From Acidimicrobiales bacterium (GTDB lineage Bacteria > Actinomycetota > Acidimicrobiia > Acidimicrobiales > UBA8190), in NCBI GenBank assembly GCA_030040015.1, contig JASHUM010000041.1:1-60543 (forward strand): a DNA stretch of 60,543 nucleotides, in the 5' to 3' direction. Numbering within the stretch: the first letter of the stretch is position 1; every line of letters begins with the position of its first letter. Below are positions 23,757 to 32,778 of this stretch, piece after piece. Below the pieces are notes generated by a model. That model made no database searches and was not told where the DNA came from. It saw nothing but the letters and a program-made list of their open reading frames with translations. Position numbers and translations under genes: made by a program.

Positions 23757-23762
23757 AGGCTA
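23757..23762 (-). promoter_or_regulatory. -10 box (TAGCCT), leaderless start of mdh
   Basis: TAGCCT on the minus strand, 6 nt before ATG 23750. Confidence 0.6.
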
Positions 23763-23778
23763 CCGGTGGCACCTGGAC

Positions 23779-23794
23779 CCGGCCAGACGGCCGG
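23779..23794 (-). terminator. Hairpin after icd
   Basis: CCGGCC-AGAC-GGCCGG, 6-bp stem, between the icd stop and the mdh promoter; a candidate terminator. Confidence 0.4.
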
Positions 23795-23800
23795 TCCGGG

Positions 23801-24997
23801 TCAGAGGCGCTCGACGATGGCGGCGGCGAACTCCGAGGTCTTCACTTCCGTCGCTCCCTCGGTGAGCCGGGCGAAGTCGTACGTGACGATGTGCTCGGCG
23901 ATGGTGGCCTCGAGCGCCTTGACGATGTCGGCGGCGACGTCGGTCCACCCCAGGTGCTCGAACATGAGCACGCCCGAGAGGATCACCGAGCCCGGGTTCA
24001 CCTTGTCCTGCCCGGCGTACTTGGGGGCGGTGCCGTGGGTGGCCTCGAACACGCCGTGACCCGTGACGTAGTTGATGTTGCCGCCCGGGGCGATGCCGAT
24101 CCCTCCCACCTGGGCCGCCAGCGCATCGGACAGGTAGTCGCCGTTCAGGTTGGTGGTGGCGATGACGTCGAAGTCCTCGGGACGAGTGAGGACCTGCTGC
24201 AAGGTGATGTCGGCGATGGCGTCCTTGACGAGCAACTTGTCGCCCGGGTTGCCGCCGCAGTCGTCCCATCCCACTGCCACGTCGGAGAACTCGTCGCGCA
24301 CCAGCTCGTACCCCCAGGCGCGGAAGGCGCCCTCGGTGAACTTCTGGATGTTGCCCTTGTGCACCAGGGTGACACTGCGGCGCCCGTGCCGCAGCGCGTA
24401 CTCGAGGGCGGCCCGGATGAGCCGCTTGGAGCCCGACTCCGACACCGGCTTGATACCGATGCCCGAGTTCGGCTTGATCGTCCACCCCAGGTCGTCGCGG
24501 AGGAAGGCGGCGAGGCGCGACGCCTCCTCGGTGCCGGCCTGCACCTCCAGCCCGGCGTAGACGTCCTCGGTGTTCTCCCGGAAGATGACCATGTCCACCT
24601 TTTCGGGGTGGCGCACGGGCGAGGGGACCCCGGTGAACCACCGGACCGGGCGCAGGCACACGTAGAGGTCGAGGATCTGACGCAGGGCCACGTTCAAGGA
24701 GCGGATGCCGCCGCCCACCGGTGTGGTCAGCGGTCCCTTGATCCCGATGATGTGCTCACGGAACGCCTCGACCGTCTCCTCGGGTAGCCAGTCGCCGGTC
24801 TCGTTGAAGGCCTTCTCACCGGCGAGCACTTCCTTCCAGACGATGCGCCGCCCGTGCTTGGCGACGGCAGCGTCGAACACCGTCTGCGAGGCGGGCCAGA
24901 TGTCGACCCCCGTGCCGTCGCCCTCGATGTAGGGGAGGATCGGCTCGTCGGGAACCTGCAGGGTGCCGTCGGTGGCGACGGTGATGCGCTCGGCCAT
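23801..24997 (-). CDS. icd: Isocitrate dehydrogenase (NADP-dependent, homodimeric type)
   Basis: 398 residues, closely patterned on E. coli Icd: the substrate serine in [22 protein letters not shown], the [13 protein letters not shown] loop, and [17 protein letters not shown] whose Lys-Tyr pair favours NADP. Converts isocitrate to 2-oxoglutarate and CO2. Begins 10 nt after metF, yet has its own leaderless-type TAGGCT, whose TAG is the metF stop codon, so it may be transcribed alone as well as with metF. Confidence 0.95.
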   Translation of the reverse strand: MAERITVATDGTLQVPDEPILPYIEGDGTGVDIWPASQTVFDAAVAKHGRRIVWKEVLAGEKAFNETGDWLPEETVEAFREHIIGIKGPLTTPVGGGIRSLNVALRQILDLYVCLRPVRWFTGVPSPVRHPEKVDMVIFRENTEDVYAGLEVQAGTEEASRLAAFLRDDLGWTIKPNSGIGIKPVSESGSKRLIRAALEYALRHGRRSVTLVHKGNIQKFTEGAFRAWGYELVRDEFSDVAVGWDDCGGNPGDKLLVKDAIADITLQQVLTRPEDFDVIATTNLNGDYLSDALAAQVGGIGIAPGGNINYVTGHGVFEATHGTAPKYAGQDKVNPGSVILSGVLMFEHLGWTDVAADIVKALEATIAEHIVTYDFARLTEGATEVKTSEFAAAIVERL

Positions 24998-25004
24998 GAC
25001 GGCG

Positions 25005-25010
25005 AGCCTA
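25005..25010 (-). promoter_or_regulatory. -10 box (TAGGCT) of icd, embedding the metF stop codon
   Basis: TAGGCT on the minus strand, 7 nt before ATG 24997; its TAG (25008-25010) is the metF stop. Confidence 0.55.
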
Positions 25011-25916
25011 CTGGGCTGCCCCGGCCATCCCTTCGGCGTCCGAGGCCGGGTCCCCGGCCCCGGCGAGCCCGAGCGAGCTGTAGATCTCCCGGGTCGCCGT
25101 CGAGCGGTTGAGCGTGTAGAAGTGCAGCCCCGGGGCGCCGACGTCGAGGAGTCCCCGGCACAGCTCGCAGGCCATCTCGATGCCCTCGCGGCGCACCGCC
25201 TCCTCCCCTCCGGCGCGTTCGGCCGACTCCAGGCGCGACACCGCCCAGGACGGGACGGCGGCACCCATCTCGGCCATGCGGGGGATGGAACGCATGTTGA
25301 CCACCGGCATGATCCCGGGGAGCACGGGCTTGGTCATGCCCAGGGCGTGGAGGTCCTCGACCAGCGCCAGGTACTCCCGGGAGTCGAAGAAGAATTGGGT
25401 CACGCCGAAGTCGGCCAGCTCGAGCTTCTCGGCCAGGAACCGGCGGTCGCTCGTGAGGTCGGGGGACATGGGGTGTCCGGCCGGATGAGCGGCCACACCG
25501 ATGGAGAACCCGCCGATGGCCCGGGCCAGCTCGACGAGCTCCACGGCGTGGGCGAGCTCGCCCGGGCCGGCCAAGGGGTCGGCGGGCTGGTCGCCGCCCA
25601 GAGCCATGAGGTTCTCGATGCCACCCCGGCGCAAGGCAACCAGGATCTCGGCCAGCTCCAGGCGGGAATGGGCCACGCACACCAGGTGGGCCATGGGCGT
25701 GATGGTGGTGGTGCGCAGGATCCCCGTCACCAGGTCGTAGGTGGGCTGGCGGGACTCCCGCCCGCCCCGGTAGGTCACCGAGACGAAGGAGGGGGCGAAG
25801 GGCTCCAGGTCCCGAAGCGTGCGGACCAGGGTGGCCCGCTCCGTCTCGTTCTTGGGAGGGAAGAACTCGAACGAGTACGTCGGTCCCTTCGCCAGGAGGT
25901 CGACGATCCGGGCCAT
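25008..25916 (-). CDS. metF: Methylenetetrahydrofolate reductase
   Basis: 302 residues from ATG 25916 (TTG 25922 is an alternative). The TIM-barrel signatures are FEFFPPKNE near the N-terminus, FVSVTYRGG, and [10 protein letters not shown], with FGVTQFFFD later. Reduces 5,10-methylene-THF to 5-methyl-THF for methionine synthesis. A TAGGAT box lies 9 nt before the ATG. Divergent from the stress-protein gene. Confidence 0.93.
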   Translation of the reverse strand: MARIVDLLAKGPTYSFEFFPPKNETERATLVRTLRDLEPFAPSFVSVTYRGGRESRQPTYDLVTGILRTTTITPMAHLVCVAHSRLELAEILVALRRGGIENLMALGGDQPADPLAGPGELAHAVELVELARAIGGFSIGVAAHPAGHPMSPDLTSDRRFLAEKLELADFGVTQFFFDSREYLALVEDLHALGMTKPVLPGIMPVVNMRSIPRMAEMGAAVPSWAVSRLESAERAGGEEAVRREGIEMACELCRGLLDVGAPGLHFYTLNRSTATREIYSSLGLAGAGDPASDAEGMAGAAQ

Positions 25917-26001
25917 GGGCAAGGAATCCTACTGACCAAAGTCCCTGCCGCCGACGGGGCCCTGCGCGGCACCATGACCGGGTCGGGGGAAGGAGACGGT
26001 G

Positions 26002-26952
26002 ATGGCGAAGAGCGATGCAGAAGGCAACGGCTCCCACAGATCCACGGGCGGCGCCCGTGTCGTGGTGGGAGTGGACGGATCCGAGGCATCGAAGCGGGCG
26101 CTGGCCTGGGCCCTCGAGGAGGCGCGGCTTCGCCACGCCTCCCTGCAGGTCGTCCATGCCTGGCAGTTCCCGTACGAGATGGCAGCCGCGTCCTTCGCCG
26201 TCCCCGCTCCCGCAGGCGAGATGGAGCTGTGGGCCAAGGACGTGCTCGACCAGGCGCTGACCGACGTGGAGGCCGACGAGACCGTCTCCGTCGTCCGCCG
26301 CGCCGAGTACGGACCGGCGGCGTCGGTGCTCATGGATGCGGCGCGTCACGCAGAGCTGTTGGTGGTGGGCACGCGTGGACATGGTCGAGCGACGGGGCTG
26401 TTTCTCGGCTCGGTGAGCCAGTACCTGGCCGTGCACGCCCCCTGTCCGGTGCTCGTGGTCCACGGGCCGCGACCGGTTGCAGAAGAGTGCACCGAAGACA
26501 CCGGGGCTTCCTCGACACCGTGGGTGCGCACGCTGAAGGAGATCCCCGAAGAGGAGTGCCTGGCACTGCTCTCGAGTCGCTCGGTGGGCCGCCTCGTCGT
26601 CGTCCACGACGGTGTCCCCCGGGTGTTCCCGGTCAACTACGTGCTCGACGGCCACACGGTCGCCCTGCGCACCGATCCCGGCATCAAGCTCGACTGGGCG
26701 ACGATGGGCCGGGTGGCGTTCGAGGTGGACGCCATCGACGAGGAGCGCCACCGGGGATGGAGCGTGGTGGTGCACGGTGTGGGACGCGACATCACCGACG
26801 GGATCGACACCTGGTCGGAGAAGATGCGCAGCCAGCAGCTGCCCCCTTGGGTGGGCGGCGAGCGCCTGCACTGGGTCGCCATCGCGTCTCCCAGCATCAC
26901 CGGGCGGCGTATCTGCGTCGGCGACGAGTCGGACCTACCCATCGGCGCCTGA
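26002..26952 (+). CDS. Universal stress protein fused to FMN-binding split-barrel domain
   Basis: 316 residues from ATG, with GGAAGGAG just upstream. Residues about 18-155 are a UspA domain with the ATP signature G-x2-G-x9-GS in GTRGHGRATGLFLGS. After a short linker, about 170-300 form a pyridoxamine-oxidase-like split barrel (CLALLSSRSVGRLVVVHDGV, then PVNYVLDGHTVALRTDPG), which binds FMN or a similar flavin. The fusion links ATP sensing to flavin chemistry; the reaction is unknown. Divergent from metF, convergent with folD. Confidence 0.85.
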   Translation: MAKSDAEGNGSHRSTGGARVVVGVDGSEASKRALAWALEEARLRHASLQVVHAWQFPYEMAAASFAVPAPAGEMELWAKDVLDQALTDVEADETVSVVRRAEYGPAASVLMDAARHAELLVVGTRGHGRATGLFLGSVSQYLAVHAPCPVLVVHGPRPVAEECTEDTGASSTPWVRTLKEIPEEECLALLSSRSVGRLVVVHDGVPRVFPVNYVLDGHTVALRTDPGIKLDWATMGRVAFEVDAIDEERHRGWSVVVHGVGRDITDGIDTWSEKMRSQQLPPWVGGERLHWVAIASPSITGRRICVGDESDLPIGA

Positions 26953-26982
26953 CACTTCTCGGTTCCGGGCCGGAGCCCGCCC

Positions 26983-27849
26983 TCAGCCGCCTCGTGAGAT
27001 CGAACGCTCGGCGGCCTCGACGGCGTTGCGGAGGAGCATGGCCCGCGTCATGGGCCCCACGCCGCCCAGCCTGGGCGTGATCCACCCGGCCACCTCGGCC
27101 ACGCCGTCGTCGACGTCGGAGAGGAGCTTGCGTCCCTCCCACGACGTCCCCGCCCCCACCACGGCTGCACCGGGCTTCACCATGTCGGCGGTGATCAGCC
27201 CGGCCTTTCCGGCCGCCGCCACCACCACGTCGGCTCGCCGCACGTGCTCGGCGATGTCGGCGACGCCGGTGTGGACGACGGTCACCGCTGCGTTGCAGTT
27301 GGGCCGGCGCAGCGACATGAGCAGGGCCAGCGGCCTGCCGATGGTGAGTCCCCGTCCCACGATGACCACGTGGCGGCCCTCGACCTCCACGCCGTTGGCG
27401 GCCAGAAGCTCGACGATGCCGGACGGTGTGCACGGAAGGGGACCGGGATCGCCGATCACCAGCCGGCCCAGGTTGACCGGGTGCAGACCGTCCACGTCCT
27501 TGTCGGGGTGCACGGCCATGAGCGCGGCCGTCTCGTCCAGGCCGGCCGGGAGCGGGATCTGCACCAGGTAGGCGTGGACAGCCGGATCGGCGTTGAAGCG
27601 GGCGATCACCGCCTCGAGCGTGGCCTGGTCGACGTCGGCGGGAAGGTGCTCGTGCACCGAGACCATGCCGACCTCGGCCGAGTCCTGATGCTTCATCTCG
27701 ACGTAGCGGGCGCTGGGTGGGTCGTCACCGACCAGGATGGTGCCCAGCCCTACCACCACTCCCTTGTCGCGCAGACGCGCCACCCGGTCGGCCACCTCGG
27801 CCCGCACCCGCGCCGCCAGAACCTCGCCGTCGAGCAAGCGGGCGGTCAA
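26983..27849 (-). CDS. folD: Methylenetetrahydrofolate dehydrogenase/cyclohydrolase FolD
   Basis: 288 residues. Catalytic Tyr/Lys in SARYVEMKHQDS, VQIPLP, PCTPSGI, and the Rossmann motif GRGLTIGRP (most have GRS). Interconverts methylene-, methenyl- and formyl-THF, the donor used by purH next door. TTG start at 27849 overlaps the purH stop (TTGA), which is why I choose it over the much longer open frame; translation is coupled. Confidence 0.92.
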   Translation of the reverse strand: MTARLLDGEVLAARVRAEVADRVARLRDKGVVVGLGTILVGDDPPSARYVEMKHQDSAEVGMVSVHEHLPADVDQATLEAVIARFNADPAVHAYLVQIPLPAGLDETAALMAVHPDKDVDGLHPVNLGRLVIGDPGPLPCTPSGIVELLAANGVEVEGRHVVIVGRGLTIGRPLALLMSLRRPNCNAAVTVVHTGVADIAEHVRRADVVVAAAGKAGLITADMVKPGAAVVGAGTSWEGRKLLSDVDDGVAEVAGWITPRLGGVGPMTRAMLLRNAVEAAERSISRGG

Positions 27850-29396
27850 TGGCGGAAGTGGCGCTCGCCGGTGAGGACCATGGCGATGCCTTGCTCGTCG
27901 GCGGCGGCGACGACCTCCTCGTCGCGCACCGATCCCCCCGGTTGGACGACCACAGCCACCCCGGCCCGCGCCAGGACGTCGAGACCGTCGCGGAAGGGGA
28001 AGAAGGCATCGCTGGCCCCCGCCCCGCCTCGAGCCCGCTCCCCCGCCTTGGTGACGGCGATGGTGGCCGCCTCGACCCGGCTCTGCTGGCCCGCCCCCAC
28101 GCCGATGGCCTGGCCGTTGTTCACCACCACGATGGCGTTGGAGGAGGTCCGGGCGCACACCTTCCACGCCAGCTCCACGTCGCGCCACTGTTCGTCGGTG
28201 GGCACCGCCTTGGTCGGCACCTCCCACTCCTCCCGGGTGGAGAGGAACCGGTCGGGCTCCTGGACGAGCATCCCCCCGCCCAGGGTGCGCAGCTCGAGCG
28301 TGGAGCCGGTGTAGGGGGGCGCCTCGAGCAGGCGCGTGGCCTTGCGCCGGGCCCGCAGGACCTCCAGGGCGCCGTGCTCCCACCGCGGCGCCAGGATCAC
28401 GTCGGCTTGGGGACCGTCGGCGACCCCCCGGGCCACGTCCTCGGTGCACGGCCCGGACAGGGCGACGACACCTCCGAAGGCCGACACGGGATCACACTCG
28501 AGCGCCAACCGGTACGTCGTGGCCAGGTCGTCCCCGATCGCCGCTCCACACGGGTTGGCGTGCTTGATGATGGCGACGGCGTGGTCGGGCCCGGAGGCCA
28601 GCTCCCGCACCAGGCGCCACGCCGCGTCGGCGTCGAACAGGTTGAGGTACGAGAGCGCCGTCCCGCTGTGCTGGACCACCCCGTCCCACCAGCTGCTCCG
28701 GCCGGCCAACCGGTAGCGCGCCCCGCGCTGGTGGGGGTTCTCCCCGTAGCGCAACAGCCCGCCCGCCCGATCGAGCTCGAGCTCGAGGCGCTCGGGGAGG
28801 ACGTCGTCGTGCCCGGGGGCGACAGAAGCCGCTTCCGGGCCTCCGGCACGCATCCACGCCGTGACGGCGGCGTCGTAGGCGGCGGTGTGGGCGAAGGCGG
28901 CCGTGGCCAGGCGCCGCCGGGTCTCGTCCGACAAGCGCCCCCGGGCGCGCAGCTCGTCCAGCACGCCCTGGTACTCGGCCGGGTCGACCACCACGCCCAC
29001 GTGGGCGAAGTTCTTGGCCGCGGCTCGCACCATGGTGGGACCGCCCACGTCGATCATCTCCACCGAGGGCTGGGTGGAGAAGGGATAGAGGTTGCACACC
29101 ACCAGGTCGATGGGCGTGATGCCCTGGCGATCGAGGTCGGCGAGGTGGCCGGGAACCGAGCGATCGGCCAGGATCCCGCCGTGGATGGCGGGGTGCAGGG
29201 TCTTGACCCTCCCACTCAGCATCTCCGGGGCGCCGGTGACGTCGGACACCTGTCGATGGGCGATGCCGGCATCGGCCAGTGCCGCCGCGGTGTTGCCGCT
29301 GGCGACGAGCTCCCAGCCCAACTCGGAGAGGCCGTGCGCCAGGTCGATGAGGCCCGCCTTGTCGTACACCGAGAGCAGCGCCCGAGGGGTGGTCAC
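27846..29396 (-). CDS. purH: Bifunctional AICAR formyltransferase/IMP cyclohydrolase
   Basis: 516 residues from GTG. The N-terminal MGS-like cyclohydrolase domain (about 1-150) includes SGNTAAAL and VKTLHPAIHGG. The C-terminal transformylase domain has the KHANPCGAA catalytic motif and ends in TGERHFRH. Performs the last two steps of IMP synthesis using formyl-THF. Operon with folD. A TACAGT box 6 nt before GTG suggests a leaderless message. Confidence 0.95.
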   Translation of the reverse strand: MTTPRALLSVYDKAGLIDLAHGLSELGWELVASGNTAAALADAGIAHRQVSDVTGAPEMLSGRVKTLHPAIHGGILADRSVPGHLADLDRQGITPIDLVVCNLYPFSTQPSVEMIDVGGPTMVRAAAKNFAHVGVVVDPAEYQGVLDELRARGRLSDETRRRLATAAFAHTAAYDAAVTAWMRAGGPEAASVAPGHDDVLPERLELELDRAGGLLRYGENPHQRGARYRLAGRSSWWDGVVQHSGTALSYLNLFDADAAWRLVRELASGPDHAVAIIKHANPCGAAIGDDLATTYRLALECDPVSAFGGVVALSGPCTEDVARGVADGPQADVILAPRWEHGALEVLRARRKATRLLEAPPYTGSTLELRTLGGGMLVQEPDRFLSTREEWEVPTKAVPTDEQWRDVELAWKVCARTSSNAIVVVNNGQAIGVGAGQQSRVEAATIAVTKAGERARGGAGASDAFFPFRDGLDVLARAGVAVVVQPGGSVRDEEVVAAADEQGIAMVLTGERHFRH

Positions 29397-29402
29397 GATG
29401 CG

Positions 29403-29408
29403 ACTGTA
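29403..29408 (-). promoter_or_regulatory. -10 box (TACAGT), leaderless start of purH
   Basis: TACAGT on the minus strand, 6 nt before GTG 29396. Confidence 0.6.
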
Positions 29409-29467
29409 TCCCCGGCCGGGTTCGGCGCCGGGCGCTCGTCTAGCCTTCGTGTCGGCAAGAAGGACGG

Positions 29468-29717
29468 GTGGCTGTCACCGAGAACGTGACCATCCTCTTC
29501 ACCGACCTGGTGGGCTCGACCGAGGCTGCCTCGTCCCTCTCCCCGGAGGCGGCTGACGAGGTCCGCCGCTCGCACTTCTCCGCTCTGCGCCAGGCGATCT
29601 CCACCACCGGCGGTCGGGAAGTGAACGTCGGGGCTGCTCGAGCGGGCCGGCCAGCTGGCCCGGACCCACGGTTTCGCCGGCATGGACCGGAGGGTGGAGG
29701 AGCTGCGTAACGGCTGA
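29468..29717 (+). pseudogene. Remnant of a class III nucleotide cyclase-domain regulator
   Basis: The first 50-odd residues (VTILFTDLVGSTEAASSLSP then ISTTGGREV) are the start of a class III adenylate/guanylate cyclase domain, including the metal-binding Asp of FTDLVGS. At about 29625-29634 the similarity stops where such proteins continue with KNLGDG. In the +1 frame, 29634-29717 encodes a helical tail (LLERAGQLARTHGF...) like the C-terminal TPR end of the same kind of multidomain protein. A large internal deletion, also out of frame, explains this. Not functional as a cyclase. Confidence 0.7.
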
Positions 29718-29756
29718 GCGACCTGGCCCCGCCGGTCTACACGTTCCTCTGATGAC

Positions 29757-30743
29757 TCAGCCGTGTTGCCAGAACCGGCTCTGCAGCGTGCGCCGTCCGG
29801 GAAAGGCCAATGCGTCGAGGACCGTCACGTCCTCGGCGTCGAGGCTCCAGCCCCGGGCCCCGGCGTTCTGGTCGGCCTGGGCCCGGCTCTTGGCTCCGGG
29901 AATCGGCACCACCGCCTTGGCCATGATCCAATTGAGGGCCACCTGGCTTGGCGTCTTCCCCCCGTGCTTCTCCCCGATGCGCCGCAACTCGGCGGTCACC
30001 TTGTCCACGAGCTGCATGGGATGGGCGGAGAAGTTGCGCCTGCCGGGCGGGGGGTTGTGCGCCGTGTACTTGCCCGACAGCCTGCCCTGACCGATGGGCG
30101 AGTAGGCCAGCGGCACCACCCCGAGCTCCCGGCACGTGGCGAGCAGTCCGTTGGTCTCGGGCTCGCGGCGCAGCAACGAGAACTCGATCTGGTTGGAGGC
30201 GAGCTTCACCCCCCGCTTGTCGAGCTCGCCGGCGATGGCCCGCACCTCTGAGGCCGAATAGTTCGACACCCCCACCGCCCGCACCAACCCTTGTCGGCGC
30301 GCCTCGGCCAGCGCCTCGGCCAAGGCGCCATGAGAGCGGAAGCTGATGGGCCCGTGGATCTGGTAGAGGTCGACCGCAGCGACACCCAGGCGCTCGAGCG
30401 ACCCCCGGACCGCCCTCAGGAGCGAGCCGCCCACGTCGACCTTCCACGGGAAGGGCATGAACTTCGTGGCGATGGTGACCACCTTGGCCCGGGCCGGGTC
30501 GGCGGCCAGGAGCGAGCCGATGATGCGCTCGCTCTCTCCGCCCCCGTAGACCTCGGCCGTGTCGAACAGCGTGACCCCGGCGTCGATGGACGCCTGCCAC
30601 GCCTCTTCGATCGACGCCCGGGTCAGCTCCGTGTCGTACCCGCCCATTCCCCAGGTGGCACGGTCCCCCCATGCCCACGTGCCCACCCCCATGGGGGGGA
30701 TGGACACGTCCGTACCGGGAAGGACGAAGCCCGTCTGGGACAC
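29757..30743 (-). CDS. Aldo/keto reductase
   Basis: 328 residues from GTG 30743. The catalytic tetrad is visible: Asp and Tyr in FDTAEVYGGGESE, Lys in ATKF, His in YQIHGP. NADPH-binding residues fall in the C-terminal VVPIPGAKSRAQADQN. A TIM-barrel oxidoreductase of unknown substrate. A TACAGT box 6 nt before the GTG supports this start over one at 30812, which would run into the divergent gene. Confidence 0.9.
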   Translation of the reverse strand: MSQTGFVLPGTDVSIPPMGVGTWAWGDRATWGMGGYDTELTRASIEEAWQASIDAGVTLFDTAEVYGGGESERIIGSLLAADPARAKVVTIATKFMPFPWKVDVGGSLLRAVRGSLERLGVAAVDLYQIHGPISFRSHGALAEALAEARRQGLVRAVGVSNYSASEVRAIAGELDKRGVKLASNQIEFSLLRREPETNGLLATCRELGVVPLAYSPIGQGRLSGKYTAHNPPPGRRNFSAHPMQLVDKVTAELRRIGEKHGGKTPSQVALNWIMAKAVVPIPGAKSRAQADQNAGARGWSLDAEDVTVLDALAFPGRRTLQSRFWQHG

Positions 30744-30749
30744 GCCGGC

Positions 30750-30755
30750 ACTGTA
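30750..30755 (-). promoter_or_regulatory. -10 box (TACAGT), leaderless start of aldo/keto reductase
   Basis: TACAGT on the minus strand, 6 nt before GTG 30743. Confidence 0.6.
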
Positions 30756-30778
30756 CCCGCCGGGCGTAGACGCACCAC

Positions 30779-32200
30779 GTGAGGCATCATGACCCGGTGA
30801 CCGGGCGCACACGTGGTCGCCGCGCCCTGTGGCTGCCCCGTGGGGCGCAATTGGTGGGCGTCGTCGCGCTCGTCGGGACGACTCTCGCCGGCTGCAGCTC
30901 CAGCACGCCGGCCAGCGAGCCCAAGCTCACCATCACCATCCTCGGCAACCGCTTCGTCAACCAAGCCGGCAGTCCCGTGGTGCTCCGGGGCGTGAACACC
31001 GAGGGGACCATGGAGGACTGCGCCCAGCCCGGTGCCGGGTTCTTCGCCGACACCACCATCCGGCCGGCCGACTTCCCGAAGACCCCGCTCGATGCCTCTA
31101 CCGAGATCGACGCCCTCAGGGCGTGGGGGGTGAACATGGTGCGGGTCAACCTGAACGAGCAGTGCTGGCTCGGGACGAACGGTGTTCCCGCCTCCACGTC
31201 ACAGACGTCGCAGGACGGACAGCGCTACCCGGTTCCCGCCGGCGACCGCTACGACAAGGCCGTCAACGCCTACATGTACCAGATAGGGAGCTACGTCGAG
31301 GCCCTGAACGACGCCGGCATCTACGTCGAGCTCGACCTCATGCTCAACGCCCCTGGCTCGGAGCTCATCACCGGGAGCCCTCCCACCGAGAACCCGCTCC
31401 CCGACAGCAGCTCGGTGCAGTTCTGGAAGAGCGTGGCCAGCTACTTCGACCTCGACGGCGGTGTCATCCTGGACGTGTTCAACGAGCCCTACCCTCCCAA
31501 CGGGTTGGTCGACTACGACGACGCCACCGGCTGGGGATGCACCCTCAACGGCTGCGCCGTCCCGGACTACAGCATGGAGAACCCCCGCAAGTTCAAGACC
31601 GGCACTCCCTCGAGCAGCTACGCCGGAGTGGGCATGGCCCAGCTCATCGACGACATCCGGGAGTACAACTCCACGGCTCCCCTGCTCGTGGCCGGGCCTG
31701 ACTTCGCCGGCGACATGGACCAGTGGCTGAGCTACTACTTCCCGAACGGGACGTCGATCGATCCCGACAACGAGTTGGCCGCCAGCGTCCACATCTACTT
31801 CCCGGTGGGATCGACGGCGTGCGCGGCGAGCACCTCCGTCACGAGCGCCTGCGCCGGCACCGATCCCACCGCCATCATGCAGGTGGCGGCCACGACCCCG
31901 GTGGTGGTCGACGAGGTGGGGGACATCGACTGCGGCAACACCTCGATGTTCCCCTTCCTCCAGTCGATCGACGCCCAGGACGCCTCGGGATCGGTGGACA
32001 TCGGCTACGCCGGCTGGTCGTGGACCACCTACAGCTGCGACCCCAACCTCCTTTCCAGCTTCAAGACCGGGGCGCCTTCTGTCATGGGCGAGGCCGAGTA
32101 CTGCGAGCTACTCGACCTGGGGCTCGCCCCCAAACACAACGGGCTGTTCGACCCGGCGTCCTACTGCGCCGGGACCGCGCCGGACGCCTCTCCCCGCTAG
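30779..32200 (+). CDS. Secreted GH5-like glycoside hydrolase, lipoprotein
   Basis: 473 residues. Basic N-terminus, hydrophobic stretch and lipobox TLAGC place the mature protein on the outer face of the membrane. The domain resembles glycoside hydrolase family 5: VVLRGVNTEG at the start, LDVFNEP with the acid/base Glu, and TPVVVDEVG with a likely nucleophile Glu. Several Cys pairs suggest disulfides. Substrate (a beta-glucan or similar) is not clear. GTG 30779 is assumed; GTG 30797 also leaves an intact signal. The stop shares CTAG with the convergent purN. Confidence 0.8.
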   Translation: MRHHDPVTGRTRGRRALWLPRGAQLVGVVALVGTTLAGCSSSTPASEPKLTITILGNRFVNQAGSPVVLRGVNTEGTMEDCAQPGAGFFADTTIRPADFPKTPLDASTEIDALRAWGVNMVRVNLNEQCWLGTNGVPASTSQTSQDGQRYPVPAGDRYDKAVNAYMYQIGSYVEALNDAGIYVELDLMLNAPGSELITGSPPTENPLPDSSSVQFWKSVASYFDLDGGVILDVFNEPYPPNGLVDYDDATGWGCTLNGCAVPDYSMENPRKFKTGTPSSSYAGVGMAQLIDDIREYNSTAPLLVAGPDFAGDMDQWLSYYFPNGTSIDPDNELAASVHIYFPVGSTACAASTSVTSACAGTDPTAIMQVAATTPVVVDEVGDIDCGNTSMFPFLQSIDAQDASGSVDIGYAGWSWTTYSCDPNLLSSFKTGAPSVMGEAEYCELLDLGLAPKHNGLFDPASYCAGTAPDASPR

Positions 32201-32778
32201 TCCTCGCCGGCGCGCTCCAGGGAGGCGAGAAACGCCGAGATGGTGCGGGGGTAGAGGACCCGTTCGACTTCCTTGATGCGCTCGTGCAGGGACTCGGGGG
32301 TATCGCCCGGGAGCACGCCCACCTCCTCTTGAGCCAGGATCGGACCGGCGTCCATGTCGATGGTGGCGATGTGCACCGTGCACCCGGTGACCTCCACGCC
32401 GGCGGCAAGGGCCTCCTCCACCGCGTGCCATCCCGGGAAGGCCGGGAGCAGGGCCGGGTGGGTGTTCAAGATGCGCCCGCCGTAGGCGTCCTGGATGGCC
32501 CGGCCGAGGACGGTGCCGAAACCGGCCATGGCCACCACGCCGACGTCGTGGGACCGGAGCACCCGTACCAGCTCCTCGGTGTAGCCCTCGCGGTCGAAGC
32601 CCGCTCCGAAGCCGCCGAAGGCCTTGCGGTCCACCAGCTCGGTGTCCACCCCGGCCGCGGCCGCCACGTCGAGTGCGCGGCACGGACGGTCGGCCACCAC
32701 CACGGGGATGGGAATGCCCTCGGCCAGCAGGGACTCCAAGATCGTGCCGGTCCCCGAGACGAGCACCCCGACGCCCAT
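32197..32778 (-). CDS. purN: Phosphoribosylglycinamide formyltransferase
   Basis: 193 residues. VSGTGTILESLL near the start, NTHPALLPAFPG, and GCTVHIATIDMDAGPIL with the catalytic Asp define GART. Transfers a formyl group from 10-formyl-THF in purine synthesis. The ATG overlaps the sucD stop (ATGA), so it ends a sucC-sucD-purN operon rather than sitting with purH. Confidence 0.93.
   Translation of the reverse strand: MGVGVLVSGTGTILESLLAEGIPIPVVVADRPCRALDVAAAAGVDTELVDRKAFGGFGAGFDREGYTEELVRVLRSHDVGVVAMAGFGTVLGRAIQDAYGGRILNTHPALLPAFPGWHAVEEALAAGVEVTGCTVHIATIDMDAGPILAQEEVGVLPGDTPESLHERIKEVERVLYPRTISAFLASLERAGED

Noticed and set aside
26966-26979. Short hairpin CGGGC-CGGA-GCCCG between the stress-protein gene and folD
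   Set aside because: Only five base pairs; position suits a terminator but the evidence is too thin to list.
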